From Pseudorhodobacter sp. PARRP1 (GTDB taxonomy: Bacteria > Pseudomonadota > Alphaproteobacteria > Rhodobacterales > Rhodobacteraceae), in the NCBI GenBank assembly GCA_002256245.1, contig NKIU01000002.1, forward strand, positions 558,001-622,000: a stretch of 64,000 bases of DNA. The letters are read 5' to 3'. Under the pieces are notes generated by a model that was given only the letters and a program-made list of their open reading frames with translations, made no database searches and was not told where the DNA came from. Shown one piece after another: positions 35,087 through 46,168 of this stretch (the first letter of the stretch is position 1; every line of letters starts with the position of its first letter). Position numbers and translations under genes: made by a program.

Positions 35087-36382
35087 ATGCTCGACGATAA
35101 AGACCGCATCTTTACCAACCTTTACGGGATGCACGACCGTTCCTTGGCGGGTGCACGGGCGCGGGGCCATTGGGATGGCACGGCGGAAATCATCGCGCGC
35201 GGCAAGGACAAGATTGTCGAGCAGATGAAGGCCAGCGGTTTGCGCGGGCGCGGTGGGGCAGGGTTCCCGACGGGTCTGAAATGGTCGTTCATGCCCAAGC
35301 AATCGGATGGGCGGCCCAGCTATCTGGTGATCAACGCCGACGAGTCCGAACCCGGCACCTGTAAAGACCGCGAGATCATGCGGCACGATCCCCACGCGCT
35401 CATCGAGGGCGCGCTGATTGCGTCTTGCGCGATGGGGGCGAATGCCTGCTACATCTATATTCGCGGCGAGTATATCCGCGAGCGTGAGGCTTTGCAGGCG
35501 GCGCTGGACGAATGCTATGACGCGGGCCTGTTGGGCAAGAATGCCGCCAAATCCGGTTGGGATTTTGACTGCTATCTGCACCACGGCGCGGGGGCCTATA
35601 TCTGCGGCGAAGAAACCGCACTGCTGGAAAGCCTTGAGGGCAAGAAGGGCATGCCGCGGATGAAGCCGCCGTTCCCGGCAGGCAGCGGCCTCTATGGCTG
35701 CCCGACCACCGTGAACAACGTCGAATCCATTGCCGTTGTGCCGACGATCCTGCGGCGCGGGCCGGAATGGTTTGCCGGTTTTGGCCGCCCGAATAACGCG
35801 GGCACCAAACTGTTTGGCATCTCGGGCCACGTGAACAACCCGTGCGTGGTTGAAGAGGCGATGTCGATCACCCTGCGCGAGTTGCTGGATGTGCATTGCG
35901 GTGGCGTGCGCGGTGGTTGGAAAAACATCAAGGCGGTGATCCCCGGCGGGTCGTCGGTGCCGATGCTGAACGCGGCGCAGTGCGAAGACGCGATCATGGA
36001 TTTCGACTGGCTGCGCGAGCAGCGCTCAGGGTTAGGCACGGCGGCGGTGATCGTGATGGATCAATCGACGGATGTGATCAAGGCGATCTGGCGGCTGTCG
36101 AAGTTCTACAAGCACGAATCCTGCGGCCAATGCACGCCCTGCCGTGAAGGCACCGGCTGGATGATGCGGGTGATGGACCGCTTGGTGCGCGGCGAGGCCG
36201 AGGTTGAGGAAATCGACATGTTGCTGTCGGTGACCAAGCAGGTTGAAGGCCACACCATCTGCGCCTTGGGCGATGCGGCGGCTTGGCCCATTCAGGGCCT
36301 CGTGCGGCATTTCCGTGACGAGATCGAGGATCGCATCAAGGCCAAGCGCACCGGGCGCATGGGCGCGATGGCGGCGGAGTAA
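35087..36382 (+). CDS. nuoF: NADH-quinone oxidoreductase subunit F
   Basis: 431 aa. Binds NADH and FMN and carries [4Fe-4S] cluster N3. The FMN/NADH glycine-rich loop [15 protein letters not shown] is near 53-67. [15 protein letters not shown] and [13 protein letters not shown] are family signatures. The N3 ligands are in [15 protein letters not shown] near 344-358 with a fourth Cys in HTICALGD. The C-terminus ends MGAMAAE, a short tail repeated at the ends of two other genes of this operon. Confidence 0.96.
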   Translation: MLDDKDRIFTNLYGMHDRSLAGARARGHWDGTAEIIARGKDKIVEQMKASGLRGRGGAGFPTGLKWSFMPKQSDGRPSYLVINADESEPGTCKDREIMRHDPHALIEGALIASCAMGANACYIYIRGEYIREREALQAALDECYDAGLLGKNAAKSGWDFDCYLHHGAGAYICGEETALLESLEGKKGMPRMKPPFPAGSGLYGCPTTVNNVESIAVVPTILRRGPEWFAGFGRPNNAGTKLFGISGHVNNPCVVEEAMSITLRELLDVHCGGVRGGWKNIKAVIPGGSSVPMLNAAQCEDAIMDFDWLREQRSGLGTAAVIVMDQSTDVIKAIWRLSKFYKHESCGQCTPCREGTGWMMRVMDRLVRGEAEVEEIDMLLSVTKQVEGHTICALGDAAAWPIQGLVRHFRDEIEDRIKAKRTGRMGAMAAE

Positions 36383-36385
36383 GCG

Positions 36386-36697
36386 ATGCGCTTGGTTCTG
36401 ACAGCTTTGATCGGTCTGGCTTTCACCCCGCAAGTTGCGGCGGCGGAAGCCTATGCGGGCCTGATCATTCCGGCAGAACACAAGGGGATCAAATACAAGG
36501 TTGAACTGACGGCGGACGACAAGGCTGGCCCCTACGATGTGCGGGTGTGGCGGATCGACGGCGGCTCGATGTCGTATGAGCGCAAGATCGGTGTGGGATT
36601 GCTGAAGGACGCCTGCGCGTCCGAGGGCTATGCGGTGGCCAACACCAAATCCAAGTTGGTCAAAGGGCAGTTGGTGTTTGTCGGGGGCTGCGTATGA
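36386..36697 (+). CDS. Nuo-operon ORF: hypothetical secreted protein
   Basis: 103 aa with a signal peptide (MRLVLTALIGLAFTPQVAAA). Mature region EAYAGLIIPAEHKGIKYKVE then GKIGVGLLKDACASEGY-type sequence with two Cys (KDACASEG and the terminal GGCV). Family not recognised. Its RBS (GGAG) is formed by the last codons of nuoF, followed by TAAGCG and ATG. The stop overlaps the next ORF by 4 nt. Together with the next two it forms a block of small periplasmic proteins inserted between nuoF and nuoG. Confidence 0.7.
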   Translation: MRLVLTALIGLAFTPQVAAAEAYAGLIIPAEHKGIKYKVELTADDKAGPYDVRVWRIDGGSMSYERKIGVGLLKDACASEGYAVANTKSKLVKGQLVFVGGCV

Positions 36698-37011
36698 TGC
36701 GGGCGGTGGCCTTGATCAGCGTGGCGGGCCTGAGTGCTTGCGTTGGTGCGCAGCGCCCGATGGCGCTGGCCGAAAGCGGCCCGGTGGCGGTTGATCTGGC
36801 GGGGCGGTCCTATATCGCCGATCTGCAACCCAGCGAGGCTGGCCCGGTCTTGGCAATAACCCGCGACGGCGCGGCCTTTGGAAATGACGAGGGCCTTGAG
36901 GCCAAGCGCGCGGCTGAGGCGTTTTGCGGCTCGCGCGGCGCTGCGGTCAACCGCGCGGCTTATGGCCATTACGCGGGCGGCGCGTGGCTGTTCAAAGGGG
37001 GCTGCGCATGA
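36694..37011 (+). CDS. Nuo-operon ORF: hypothetical lipoprotein
   Basis: 105 aa with a plausible lipobox (LISVAGLSACVG, Cys16). Mature sequence ends AYGHYAGGAWLFKGGCA with a second Cys pair (FCGSRG, GGCA). Similar in length and C-terminal pattern (GGC-) to the preceding ORF (LVFVGGCV), which hints at a common origin or fold. ATGA overlap with the preceding stop. Function unknown; periplasmic by signal. Confidence 0.68.
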   Translation: MMRAVALISVAGLSACVGAQRPMALAESGPVAVDLAGRSYIADLQPSEAGPVLAITRDGAAFGNDEGLEAKRAAEAFCGSRGAAVNRAAYGHYAGGAWLFKGGCA

Positions 37012-37041
37012 CCCCGGCGGCTTTGATGGGCGATAACCTGC

Positions 37042-37058
37042 ACAAGACACGGTCTTGT
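37042..37058 (+). promoter_or_regulatory. Stem-loop in the largest internal gap of the nuo operon
   Basis: ACAAGAC-ACG-GTCTTGT, perfect 7-bp arms and a 3-nt loop, in the 107-nt gap between the lipoprotein ORF and the DUF5333 ORF. No T-tract follows, so it is more likely an mRNA stability or processing element, or an operator, than a terminator. Confidence 0.35.
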
Positions 37059-37118
37059 CATGGGATATCAGCGGCTTCGCGCGATATGGTCCGGGCTGTA
37101 AAAGCCAAGGAGGCCAAA

Positions 37119-37523
37119 ATGTCGAAGTTTATCGCTGCTGCTGTGCTGGCACTGTGTGTCGCAACCCCGGCGTTGGCGCTGGAGCCGCTTAATCAGGAAA
37201 AACACATCAACGACTCGCTGATCGCGGGGCAGGCGGGGGATATCCTGCGCAAGACCTGCCCGTCGATCTCGGCCAAGATGTTCACCGTGCTGGGCAAGCT
37301 GAACGCGCTGGAAGATTACGCGCGCGAAAAGGGCTATTCCGAGGATGAGGTGAAGGCGTTCCTGAAGGACAAGACCGAGAAAAAGCGCATCAAGGCAGCC
37401 GCCAAGGATTATCTGAAAGCGGCGGGTGCGGTTGAAGGCGATGTCGAAAGCTACTGCAAGGTGGGCCGGGATGAGATCGCCAAGGGCACTTTGGCGGGCA
37501 GCCTGTTGAGGTCGTACAAATGA
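37119..37523 (+). CDS. DUF5333-like secreted protein in nuo operon
   Basis: 134 aa from the ATG at 37119, with an ideal AAGGAGG RBS 5 nt upstream. Signal peptide MSKFIAAAVLALCVATPALA. The mature region, PLNQEKHINDSLIAGQAGDI then LRKTCPSISAKMFTVLGKLN with a second Cys (SYCKVGRD), is largely helical with many Lys. It resembles a rhodobacteral family I recall as DUF5333. Its own strong RBS after a long gap suggests independent control. It overlaps the next ORF by 4 nt. Confidence 0.72.
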   Translation: MSKFIAAAVLALCVATPALALEPLNQEKHINDSLIAGQAGDILRKTCPSISAKMFTVLGKLNALEDYAREKGYSEDEVKAFLKDKTEKKRIKAAAKDYLKAAGAVEGDVESYCKVGRDEIAKGTLAGSLLRSYK

Positions 37524-38023
37524 CCCACAAGCCCGGATATCATCTGGCCGAATTGAACGTGGGGCGCCTGTTGGCCCCCACCGACGATCCGCGCGTGGCT
37601 GAATTCATGGGCGCGTTGGACCGGGTGAACGGCCTTGGCAAACGGATGCCGGGGTTTGTCTGGATGATGGAAGGCTCGGGCGAACCGGGGACTGGCAATA
37701 CCGAAGCCAAGATCGAGGGCGACGCGCAGTTCGTCTCAAACCTGACGGTTTGGGAGAGCGCCGAGACGCTGGAGAATTTTGTGTTTGGCACGGTGCATCG
37801 CGTGTTCTACGAGCGCAGGGCCGAGTGGTTTGAAGTTTTGGGCAAGATGCATTTCGTGATGTGGTGGGTGCCTGCGGGGCATCAGCCGACGTTGGACGAA
37901 GCACTTGCAAGGCTTGCAGAAGTGCAGGCAAACGGCGATACGGACCGGGCGTTTGGCTGGTCTTATTTGAAAGAAGCGCAGGGGATGAAAATCCGGTCCT
38001 GTGCCCCAATGGCGGCGGAGTAA
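37520..38023 (+). CDS. DUF3291-family protein in nuo operon
   Basis: 167 aa. The pattern [20 protein letters not shown] then WMMEGSG and [20 protein letters not shown] with FYERRAEWF is DUF3291, a ferredoxin-like dimeric alpha-beta barrel family near antibiotic monooxygenases. The activity is unknown. It overlaps the preceding ORF (ATGA) and ends CAPMAAE, whose GCG-GAG-TAA provides the Shine-Dalgarno of nuoG. Confidence 0.82.
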   Translation: MTHKPGYHLAELNVGRLLAPTDDPRVAEFMGALDRVNGLGKRMPGFVWMMEGSGEPGTGNTEAKIEGDAQFVSNLTVWESAETLENFVFGTVHRVFYERRAEWFEVLGKMHFVMWWVPAGHQPTLDEALARLAEVQANGDTDRAFGWSYLKEAQGMKIRSCAPMAAE

Positions 38024-38027
38024 GCGG

Positions 38028-40037
38028 ATGTCGAACCTCAAGAAAATCAGCATCGACGGGATCGAAGTTGAAGTCGATGGCGCGATGACGATCATTCAGG
38101 CGGCGGAAGTCGCAGGGGTCGCCATTCCGCGGTTCTGCTATCACGAGCGCCTGACGATTGCGGGCAATTGCCGGATGTGTCTGGTTGAGGTCGTCGGCGG
38201 CCCGCCGAAACCTGCGGCGTCTTGCGCGATGCAGGTGCGCGATTTGCGCCCCGGCCCGAATGGTGAGGCGCCTGTGGTGAAAACCACCAGCCCGATGGTG
38301 AAGAAGGCCCGCGAGGGCGTGATGGAATTTCTGCTGATCAACCACCCGCTCGATTGCCCGATCTGCGATCAGGGTGGCGAGTGTGATCTGCAGGATCAGG
38401 CGATGGCCTTTGGCGTCGATTTCAGCCGCTACCGTGAACCCAAACGCGCGTCCGAGGATCTGAACCTCGGCCCATTGGTCGAAACCAAGATGACGCGGTG
38501 CATTTCCTGCACCCGTTGCGTGCGCTTTACCTCGGAAGTGGCGGGCATCTTGCAGATGGGCCAGACCGGGCGCGGTGAGGATGCCGAGATTACCAGCTAT
38601 CTGAACGCGACGTTGGACAGCAATCTGCAAGGTAATATCATTGACCTCTGCCCGGTTGGCGCTTTGACTTCAAAGCCTTACGCGTTTACCGCGCGGCCTT
38701 GGGAGTTGACCAAGACCGAAAGCATCGACGTGATGGATGCGTTGGGCAGCAACATCCGCATCGACACCAAAGGCCGCGAAGTGATGCGGATTTTGCCGCG
38801 CAACCATGATGGCGTGAACGAGGAATGGATTTCCGACAAGACCCGTTTCGTCTGGGATGGCCTGCGCCGTCAGCGCCTCGACGTGCCTTATGTGCGTGAA
38901 GGCGGCAAACTGCGCAAATCGAACTGGCACGAGGCTTTGACCATGGCTGCGGCTGCGGTGAAGGGCAAAAAGGTGGCGGGTCTGGTCGGTGATCTGGCCT
39001 CGGTTGAGGCTGCGTATTCGCTGAAGGCGCTGATCGAGTCGCTGGGCGGCAAGGTGGAAAGCCGCACCGATGGCGCGCGTCTGCCGATGGGCAACCGCAG
39101 CGCTTACGTCGGCACGGCGGCGATTGAGGATATCGACAGCGCTAAGACCATTTTGCTGATTGGCACCAATCCGCGCGTTGAATCTCCGGTTTTGAACGCG
39201 CGTATCCGCAAGGCTTGGGCGGCGGGTGCGAATGTTGGGCTGATCGGCGAAGCGGTTGATTTGACCTATGATTACAAGCACATGGGCACGGATCGTAGCG
39301 CGCTGGCTGAACTGGTCGGCAAAGTGACCGAAAAGCCGAATACCATTGTGATCATCGGCCAAGGTGCGCTGAACGAGGCGGATGGCGAGGCCGTTCTGGC
39401 ACATGCGATGGCCTATGCGCAGGGCGCGGGCGGCAAATTGCTGGTGCTGCACACGGCGGCTTCGCGTGTTGGTGCGATGGACGTGGGCGCTGTGACCGAA
39501 GGCGGTCTTGCGGCGGCGGTCGAAGGGGCCGAGGTGATCTACAACCTTGGCGCGGATGAGGTTGAAATCGCGGCGGGTCCGTTCGTGATCTATCAGGGCA
39601 GCCATGGCGACCGGGGTGCCAACCGCGCTGACATCATCTTCCCGGCGGCGGCTTACACCGAAGAAAGTGGCTTGTTCGTCAACACCGAAGGCCGCCCGCA
39701 ACTGGCGCAGCGCGCAGGCTTTGCGCCGGGTGAGGCGAAAGAGGGCTGGGCGATCTTGCGGGCGTTCTCGGCGGAAGTCGGGAAAACCCTGCCGTGGGAC
39801 AGCCTGGCTGCGTTGCGCCGCGCGCTGGTGGCGGCACATCCGCATCTGGGCATGGTCGATCATGTGCCCGCCAATGATTGGCAGCCGGTGGCTTTGCGCG
39901 ATATGGGCAAGGCTACATTCCGCAATGCCTTCAAGGGCTTCTATCTGACCAACCCGATTGCGCGCGCATCGAAAGTGATGGGCGAGTTGGCGGCGATGGA
40001 AGCTGAACGGGCCAATACCCCGATGGCTGCGGAGTAA
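38028..40037 (+). CDS. nuoG: NADH-quinone oxidoreductase subunit G
   Basis: 669 aa. Holds clusters N1b, N4 and N5 of the peripheral arm. N1b ligands are in [16 protein letters not shown]; the His/Cys N5 region is [20 protein letters not shown]4 is [10 protein letters not shown] with a distal Cys (IDLCPVGAL). The C-terminal two-thirds are a molybdopterin-oxidoreductase-like domain without an obvious Mo site. The ATG at 38028 lies 7 nt after a GGAG in the upstream ORF stop. Terminal PMAAE. Confidence 0.95.
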   Translation: MSNLKKISIDGIEVEVDGAMTIIQAAEVAGVAIPRFCYHERLTIAGNCRMCLVEVVGGPPKPAASCAMQVRDLRPGPNGEAPVVKTTSPMVKKAREGVMEFLLINHPLDCPICDQGGECDLQDQAMAFGVDFSRYREPKRASEDLNLGPLVETKMTRCISCTRCVRFTSEVAGILQMGQTGRGEDAEITSYLNATLDSNLQGNIIDLCPVGALTSKPYAFTARPWELTKTESIDVMDALGSNIRIDTKGREVMRILPRNHDGVNEEWISDKTRFVWDGLRRQRLDVPYVREGGKLRKSNWHEALTMAAAAVKGKKVAGLVGDLASVEAAYSLKALIESLGGKVESRTDGARLPMGNRSAYVGTAAIEDIDSAKTILLIGTNPRVESPVLNARIRKAWAAGANVGLIGEAVDLTYDYKHMGTDRSALAELVGKVTEKPNTIVIIGQGALNEADGEAVLAHAMAYAQGAGGKLLVLHTAASRVGAMDVGAVTEGGLAAAVEGAEVIYNLGADEVEIAAGPFVIYQGSHGDRGANRADIIFPAAAYTEESGLFVNTEGRPQLAQRAGFAPGEAKEGWAILRAFSAEVGKTLPWDSLAALRRALVAAHPHLGMVDHVPANDWQPVALRDMGKATFRNAFKGFYLTNPIARASKVMGELAAMEAERANTPMAAE

Positions 40038-40040
40038 GAC

Positions 40041-40442
40041 ATGCGGCGTCTCGCCCCCTTTGCCATCGGACTGGCCGCCTTGGGCGGGCTGTTTGCTTGC
40101 GCGGGTGAGGCGCCGAAAACCGATGTGGCGTTCCATCCGACCTACAAGGGCATCGAGACGATCCTGCTCGACGGTGATCTGGTGAATTTCCGGGTGGCGA
40201 TGACGGGCGCGCGCGATGATGCGGATGTGGCGGCTTACGGTGCCTGTGCTGCGGCGCAATATGCGCTGATCCGGGGCTTTGGATTTGCGCGTCATGTGCG
40301 CACGAATGTGGCGATCAAGGGTGGTGTTTGGCGGGGGGATGCGGTTTACACCATCTCGGCGGCGCTGCCTCGCGGTGTGAAGACGATAGATGCTGAAGTG
40401 ACCGTGCGCGATTGTGGTGCGCAGGGCATACCGACGGTTTAA
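40041..40442 (+). CDS. Nuo-operon ORF: hypothetical lipoprotein
   Basis: 133 aa. N-terminal MRRLAPFAIGLAALGGLFAC fits a lipoprotein signal with Cys at 20. The mature part (YKGIETILLDGDLVNFRVAM then ACAAAQYALIRGFGFARHVR) has a Cys near 75 and another at the C-terminus (VRDCGAQG). Not a family I recognise. It uses the GGAG of the last nuoG codons (GCG GAG TAA GAC ATG). It separates nuoG from nuoH. Confidence 0.68.
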   Translation: MRRLAPFAIGLAALGGLFACAGEAPKTDVAFHPTYKGIETILLDGDLVNFRVAMTGARDDADVAAYGACAAAQYALIRGFGFARHVRTNVAIKGGVWRGDAVYTISAALPRGVKTIDAEVTVRDCGAQGIPTV

Positions 40443-40501
40443 GGCCCAACATAGGGCCGCTTAAGTTAAGGGCCAAAAGGCTAAAGGGAACGTGAGGGAT
40501 C

Positions 40502-42045
<1,544 letters not shown>

Positions 42046-42050
42046 CTGGC

Positions 42051-42461
42051 ATGACCGACGCATTCAACCAGATCTTCCAGCAGATGATGGAGCAGGGGCA
42101 GAAAATGGCCTCGGCCTTCGCGCCCGGTTTGGACGGCGTGGATGTGAAAGCGTTTGAAAAGCTGTTCCCGGCGATGCCAAAGGAAATGCTCGAGGCGTTC
42201 TTTGGCAAAACCTTTAACCCCGAGGGCCTTGATGCCCGCACCCGTTTCCTTGTGACCATCGCGGCGCTGACCGTGCTGGGGCCACTGGGCGAGCCGCAGA
42301 TGCGGGTGACGGTGAAAAACGCGCTGGCCGCCGGGGCCACCAAGCGCGAGATCGCGGAAGTGATCTGGCAAATGTCGATGTTCGGTGGTCCGCCCGCCAT
42401 GCAAAAAGCTTTGGAGACCGCGCAGGCGGTGTTCGCAGAAACCGAGGAGAAAGCGCCATGA
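42051..42461 (+). CDS. Carboxymuconolactone-decarboxylase-family ORF in nuo operon
   Basis: 136 aa from ATG 42051 (GTG 42042 alternative). The CMD fold signature [20 protein letters not shown] and [20 protein letters not shown] is clear. The catalytic CxxC of AhpD-like members is absent (there is no Cys in the relevant helix), so a peroxidase-type activity is unlikely. It lies between nuoI and nuoJ and overlaps nuoJ by 4 nt, so it is translated with complex I. Role unknown. Confidence 0.82.
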   Translation: MTDAFNQIFQQMMEQGQKMASAFAPGLDGVDVKAFEKLFPAMPKEMLEAFFGKTFNPEGLDARTRFLVTIAALTVLGPLGEPQMRVTVKNALAAGATKREIAEVIWQMSMFGGPPAMQKALETAQAVFAETEEKAP

Positions 42462-43072
42462 GCGTTGCAGATCTGGCCTTTTACGCGTTTTCCACCGTGA
42501 CGATTGCGGCGGGTTTGTTGGTGGTGCTGTCGCGCAACCCGGTGCATTCGGTGCTGTGGCTGATCCTGGCGTTTCTGTCCTCGGCCGGGCTGTTCGTGCT
42601 CTTGGGCGCTGAATTCGTCGCCATGCTGCTGATCATCGTCTATGTCGGTGCGGTCGCGGTGCTGTTCTTGTTCGTGGTGATGATGCTGGATGTGGATTTT
42701 GAGGAATTGAAGGGCGAGATGTCGCGCTACATGCCTTTGGGTCTGCTGGTGGGCGTGATCATCATCATGCAACTGGTGCTGGGCGTTGGCGCTTGGGTGC
42801 AAGCCGATGGCGCGATGGGCCTGCGCGCGGCGGTGACGCCCGACCTTGCGCAGATGGAAAACACCCGCGCCTTGGGCCTGCTGATCTATGACAAATATCT
42901 GCTGCTGTTCCAGCTTTCGGCCTTGGTGCTGCTGGTCGCGATGATCGGCGCGATCCTTCTGACCCTGCGCCACCGCAAGGACGTGAAACGCCAGAACGTG
43001 CTGCACCAGATGTGGCGCGACCCGGCGAAGGCGATGGAATTGATGGATCCGAAACCGGGGCAGGGCCTCTGA
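42458..43072 (+). CDS. nuoJ: NADH-quinone oxidoreductase subunit J
   Basis: 204 aa, five TM helices. Membrane-arm subunit whose TM3 pi-bulge is linked to coupling. [20 protein letters not shown] and [20 protein letters not shown] are characteristic. ATGA overlap with the CMD-family ORF. The C-terminal tail ([14 protein letters not shown]) is cytosolic. Confidence 0.95.
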   Translation: MSVADLAFYAFSTVTIAAGLLVVLSRNPVHSVLWLILAFLSSAGLFVLLGAEFVAMLLIIVYVGAVAVLFLFVVMMLDVDFEELKGEMSRYMPLGLLVGVIIIMQLVLGVGAWVQADGAMGLRAAVTPDLAQMENTRALGLLIYDKYLLLFQLSALVLLVAMIGAILLTLRHRKDVKRQNVLHQMWRDPAKAMELMDPKPGQGL

Positions 43073-43095
43073 ACAGTGAGCGTGGAGTGGTGCAA

Positions 43096-43587
43096 ATGAA
43101 AAATTTCGTTCTTCCCTTTCTTGTTGCAATGTTGGTAGTCGGTCCTGCTATGGCAGACCAGAAGCAGGTCGTGCGCAATCTAAAAAAATGCGGCAGCGAA
43201 GCCACAAATGCCTTTGGTAAGCATCGCGAAAATCCAGCGATTGATGAAGGCAACGGCTATGTCGGGTTTGAAACTGACGAGTCCGATGCGAGCGGCACCA
43301 AAGAGAAATACACGCTGGTCAACTGTTCTACCCGCAAGGTGGTGCAACTCAACGCTGAATATCTGCTGAAGGATTCAAGCAAAGGGTTGCCCGGGCATGG
43401 CGACCTGTTTGCATTCGTTGACGGATTGCGCAGCAAGAAAAAGCTGGCGAATGAGGATCTGTTCATCAAGAACGCACAGCGCGGCGGCTACGAAGTGGTG
43501 AAGGGGCAACTCGCGAAGGCCTACACCCCGAAAGCCTCGCGGGGCGATTGTGGGTGTTCGCTGTATTACCCTGAAACCATGCCATAA
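43096..43587 (+). CDS. Nuo-operon ORF: AT-richer hypothetical secreted protein
   Basis: 163 aa from the ATG at 43096 (MKNFVLPFLVAMLVVGPAMA, clear signal peptide). The mature part contains KKCGSEATNAFGKHRENPAI, then YTLVNCSTRKVVQLNAEYLL and a C-terminal DCGCSLYYPE with a CxC pair. Not recognised. Codon choice (AAA, AAT, CTA, TTG) and base composition are visibly lower in GC than those of nuoJ and nuoK, and the gene interrupts the usually adjacent nuoJK. It is followed by a 90-nt spacer with two stem-loops, unlike the tight spacing elsewhere. It looks like a recent insertion into the operon. Confidence 0.7.
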   Translation: MKNFVLPFLVAMLVVGPAMADQKQVVRNLKKCGSEATNAFGKHRENPAIDEGNGYVGFETDESDASGTKEKYTLVNCSTRKVVQLNAEYLLKDSSKGLPGHGDLFAFVDGLRSKKKLANEDLFIKNAQRGGYEVVKGQLAKAYTPKASRGDCGCSLYYPETMP

Positions 43588-43600
43588 GGCAGTCATTACG

Positions 43601-43635
43601 CTGGCCACTGGGGTGGTCAGCAGCACTTTAAGTGC
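43601..43635 (+). promoter_or_regulatory. Two adjacent stem-loops before nuoK
   Basis: Loop 1 is CTGGCCAC-TGGG-GTGGTCAG (8-bp stem with one G-T pair). Loop 2 is GCACTT-T-AAGTGC, a 13-nt near-perfect palindrome. They sit between the inserted ORF and nuoK. No T-tract, so an attenuator, RNA-stability element or insertion scar are all possible. Confidence 0.35.
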
Positions 43636-43677
43636 AACGCAGAAAACGACAACGGGCAACGACCCGGAGGGACGAAA

Positions 43678-43983
43678 ATGGTAGGACTGGAACATTACCT
43701 TGTGGTGGCGGCGGCTTTGTTCGTCATCGGGATCTTTGGCATCTTCCTGAACCGGAAGAATATCATCGTCATTCTGATGTCGATCGAGTTGATGCTGCTG
43801 GCGGTCAACATCAACTTCGTCGCCTTCTCGTCGCAACTGGGCGATCTGGTGGGGCAGGTGTTCACCATGTTCATCCTGACGGTGGCCGCGGCAGAGGCGG
43901 CGATTGGCCTTGCCATCCTCGTCGTGTTCTTCCGCAACCGTGGCACCATCGACGTTGAAGACGTCAACGTGATGAAAGGCTAA
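43678..43983 (+). CDS. nuoK: NADH-quinone oxidoreductase subunit K
   Basis: 101 aa, three TM helices. ERKNI-type block [20 protein letters not shown] with the conserved membrane Glu residues ([14 protein letters not shown]), which form part of the proton path. Strong RBS GGAGGG 7 nt before the ATG. Confidence 0.97.
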   Translation: MVGLEHYLVVAAALFVIGIFGIFLNRKNIIVILMSIELMLLAVNINFVAFSSQLGDLVGQVFTMFILTVAAAEAAIGLAILVVFFRNRGTIDVEDVNVMKG

Positions 43984-43989
43984 GCGATC

Positions 43990-46164
43990 ATGGATATGCA
44001 ACTGAGCGCGAAGATCATCCTGTTCGCCCCGCTGGTGGGCTCGATCCTGTGCGGTTTCGGCTGGCGGTTGATCGGCGAGAAGGCGGCGACGTGGCTGGCC
44101 ACGCTGATCCTGTTTCTGGGGGCGGTATTGTCGTGGTATATTTTCCTGACATTTCAGGGCGATACCCAGCACATCACCGTGCTGCGCTTTATCGAAAGCG
44201 GCACGCTTTCCACCGAATGGGGCATTCGCCTCGACCGGATGTCGGCAATCATGCTGGTGGTGGTGAACTCGGTTTCGGCCCTCGTTCACCTTTATAGCCA
44301 AGGCTACATGGCGCATGATGACAACTGGGCGCATGGCGAGTCCTACCGTCCGCGCTTTTTTGCGTATCTGTCGTTCTTCACCTTTGCCATGCTGTCGCTG
44401 ATCACCTCTGACAACCTTGTGCAGATGTTCTTCGGCTGGGAAGGCGTGGGTGTGGCATCCTATCTGCTGATCGGTTTCTACTACCGCAAGCCAAGCGCCA
44501 ATGCGGCGGCGATGAAGGCGTTTGTGGTCAACCGGGTGGGTGACTTTGGCTTCGCGCTGGGGATTTTCGCGCTGTATTACCTGACCGACAGCATCCGCTT
44601 TGACGAGGTGTTCGCGGCGGCGCCGAAATTGGCCGAGACCAATCTGCATTTCCTGTGGGCGGACTGGAACGCGGCCAATCTGATCGGCGTGCTGCTGTTC
44701 ATCGGCGCTTGTGGTAAATCGGCGCAACTGTTCCTGCACACCTGGTTGCCGGATGCGATGGAAGGCCCGACCCCGGTGTCGGCGCTGATCCACGCGGCAA
44801 CCATGGTGACGGCGGGGGTGTTCCTTGTTTGCCGGATGTCGCCGCTCTATGAATATGCGCCGGATGCCAAGACCCTGATCGTGGTGCTGGGGGCCACGAC
44901 CGCATTCTTCGCCGCGACCGTGGGCCTGGTGCAGAACGACATCAAGCGCGTGATCGCCTATTCGACCTGTTCGCAGCTGGGCTATATGTTCGTCGCTGCT
45001 GGCGTGGGGATGTATCCGGTGGCGATGTTCCATCTGTTCACGCACGCCTTCTTCAAGGCGATGCTGTTCTTGGGCGCAGGCTCGGTGATCCACGCGATGC
45101 ACCACGAGCAGGACATGCGCAATTATGGCGGCCTGCGGAAGAAAATCCCGCTGACGTTCTGGGCGATGATGATCGGCACTTTGGCGATCACCGGCGTGGG
45201 CATCCCGCTGACGCATATCGGTTTCGCGGGCTTCCTGTCGAAGGATGCGGTGATTGAAAGCGCTTGGGTCGGCTCTGGCTATGCCTTTACCTTGCTGGTG
45301 ATCGCGGCCTTCATGACCTCGTTCTACTCGTGGCGGCTGATGTTTATGACGTTCTTCGGCAAGCCGAAGGGCGACACCCATGCCTATGATCATGCCCATG
45401 AAAGCCCGGCCGTGATGCTGATCCCGCTGGGGGTGTTGGCGCTGGGGGCGGTGTTCTCGGGGATGGTGTGGTATAACAGCTTCTTCGGCGATGAGGCGAA
45501 GATGCGCAGCTGGTTCAACATGGAACCGGCGCATGAGGAGATGGCAGAGGCGGCGGAGGCTCCGGCGACCGAGGCTCCGGCAACCGAGGCTGTTGCAACC
45601 GAGGCGGCGCCTGCTGTGGCTGCAACCGAGGCGGCGCCTGCGGCCACCGAAGCACCTGCGGCCACTGACGCGGCTGTGGCGACAGAAACTGCGCATGTCG
45701 AACCCGGCGTCGCCCCGAGTGGTGCGATCTATCTGGGCGCGGATAACCATGTTCTGCACCACGCGCATGAAGCGCCGGAATGGGTCAAAGTCTCGCCCTT
45801 CATCGCGATGGTCTTGGGCTTCTTGCTGGCGTTCCAGTTCTACATCCGCCGTCCCGATCTGCCCGGCAAACTGGCGGCACAGCAGCGTCCGCTGTATCTG
45901 TTCCTTCTGAACAAGTGGTATTTCGACGAGCTTTACAACGTGATCTTCGTGAAGCCTGCGTTGTGGCTTGGCAATTTCCTGTGGAAAAAGGGCGATGGCG
46001 CGGTGATCGACGGGGCCCTGAACGGTGTGGCAATGGGGATCATCCCGTTCTTCACCAAGCTCGCGGGGCGCTGGCAGTCGGGCTATGTCTTTACATATGC
46101 CTTCGCGATGGTGCTGGGGATTGCAGCTTTGCTGACCTGGATGACGCTTACGGTGGGACACTAA
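43990..46164 (+). CDS. nuoL: NADH-quinone oxidoreductase subunit L
   Basis: 724 aa, about 16 TM helices, antiporter-like proton channel at the distal end. [19 protein letters not shown], the [20 protein letters not shown] block and the [17 protein letters not shown] region are intact. Between about 513 and 578 there is a low-complexity insert of Ala/Thr/Glu/Pro repeats ([16 protein letters not shown]) in a loop, longer than in most NuoL proteins. A lateral helix should follow the C-terminal half. Six nt after nuoK. Confidence 0.96.
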   Translation: MDMQLSAKIILFAPLVGSILCGFGWRLIGEKAATWLATLILFLGAVLSWYIFLTFQGDTQHITVLRFIESGTLSTEWGIRLDRMSAIMLVVVNSVSALVHLYSQGYMAHDDNWAHGESYRPRFFAYLSFFTFAMLSLITSDNLVQMFFGWEGVGVASYLLIGFYYRKPSANAAAMKAFVVNRVGDFGFALGIFALYYLTDSIRFDEVFAAAPKLAETNLHFLWADWNAANLIGVLLFIGACGKSAQLFLHTWLPDAMEGPTPVSALIHAATMVTAGVFLVCRMSPLYEYAPDAKTLIVVLGATTAFFAATVGLVQNDIKRVIAYSTCSQLGYMFVAAGVGMYPVAMFHLFTHAFFKAMLFLGAGSVIHAMHHEQDMRNYGGLRKKIPLTFWAMMIGTLAITGVGIPLTHIGFAGFLSKDAVIESAWVGSGYAFTLLVIAAFMTSFYSWRLMFMTFFGKPKGDTHAYDHAHESPAVMLIPLGVLALGAVFSGMVWYNSFFGDEAKMRSWFNMEPAHEEMAEAAEAPATEAPATEAVATEAAPAVAATEAAPAATEAPAATDAAVATETAHVEPGVAPSGAIYLGADNHVLHHAHEAPEWVKVSPFIAMVLGFLLAFQFYIRRPDLPGKLAAQQRPLYLFLLNKWYFDELYNVIFVKPALWLGNFLWKKGDGAVIDGALNGVAMGIIPFFTKLAGRWQSGYVFTYAFAMVLGIAALLTWMTLTVGH

Positions 46165-46168
46165 GACC

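Noticed and set aside
42051-42461. AhpD-like peroxidase in the nuo operon
   Set aside because: No CxxC pair; only the CMD fold helices are present.
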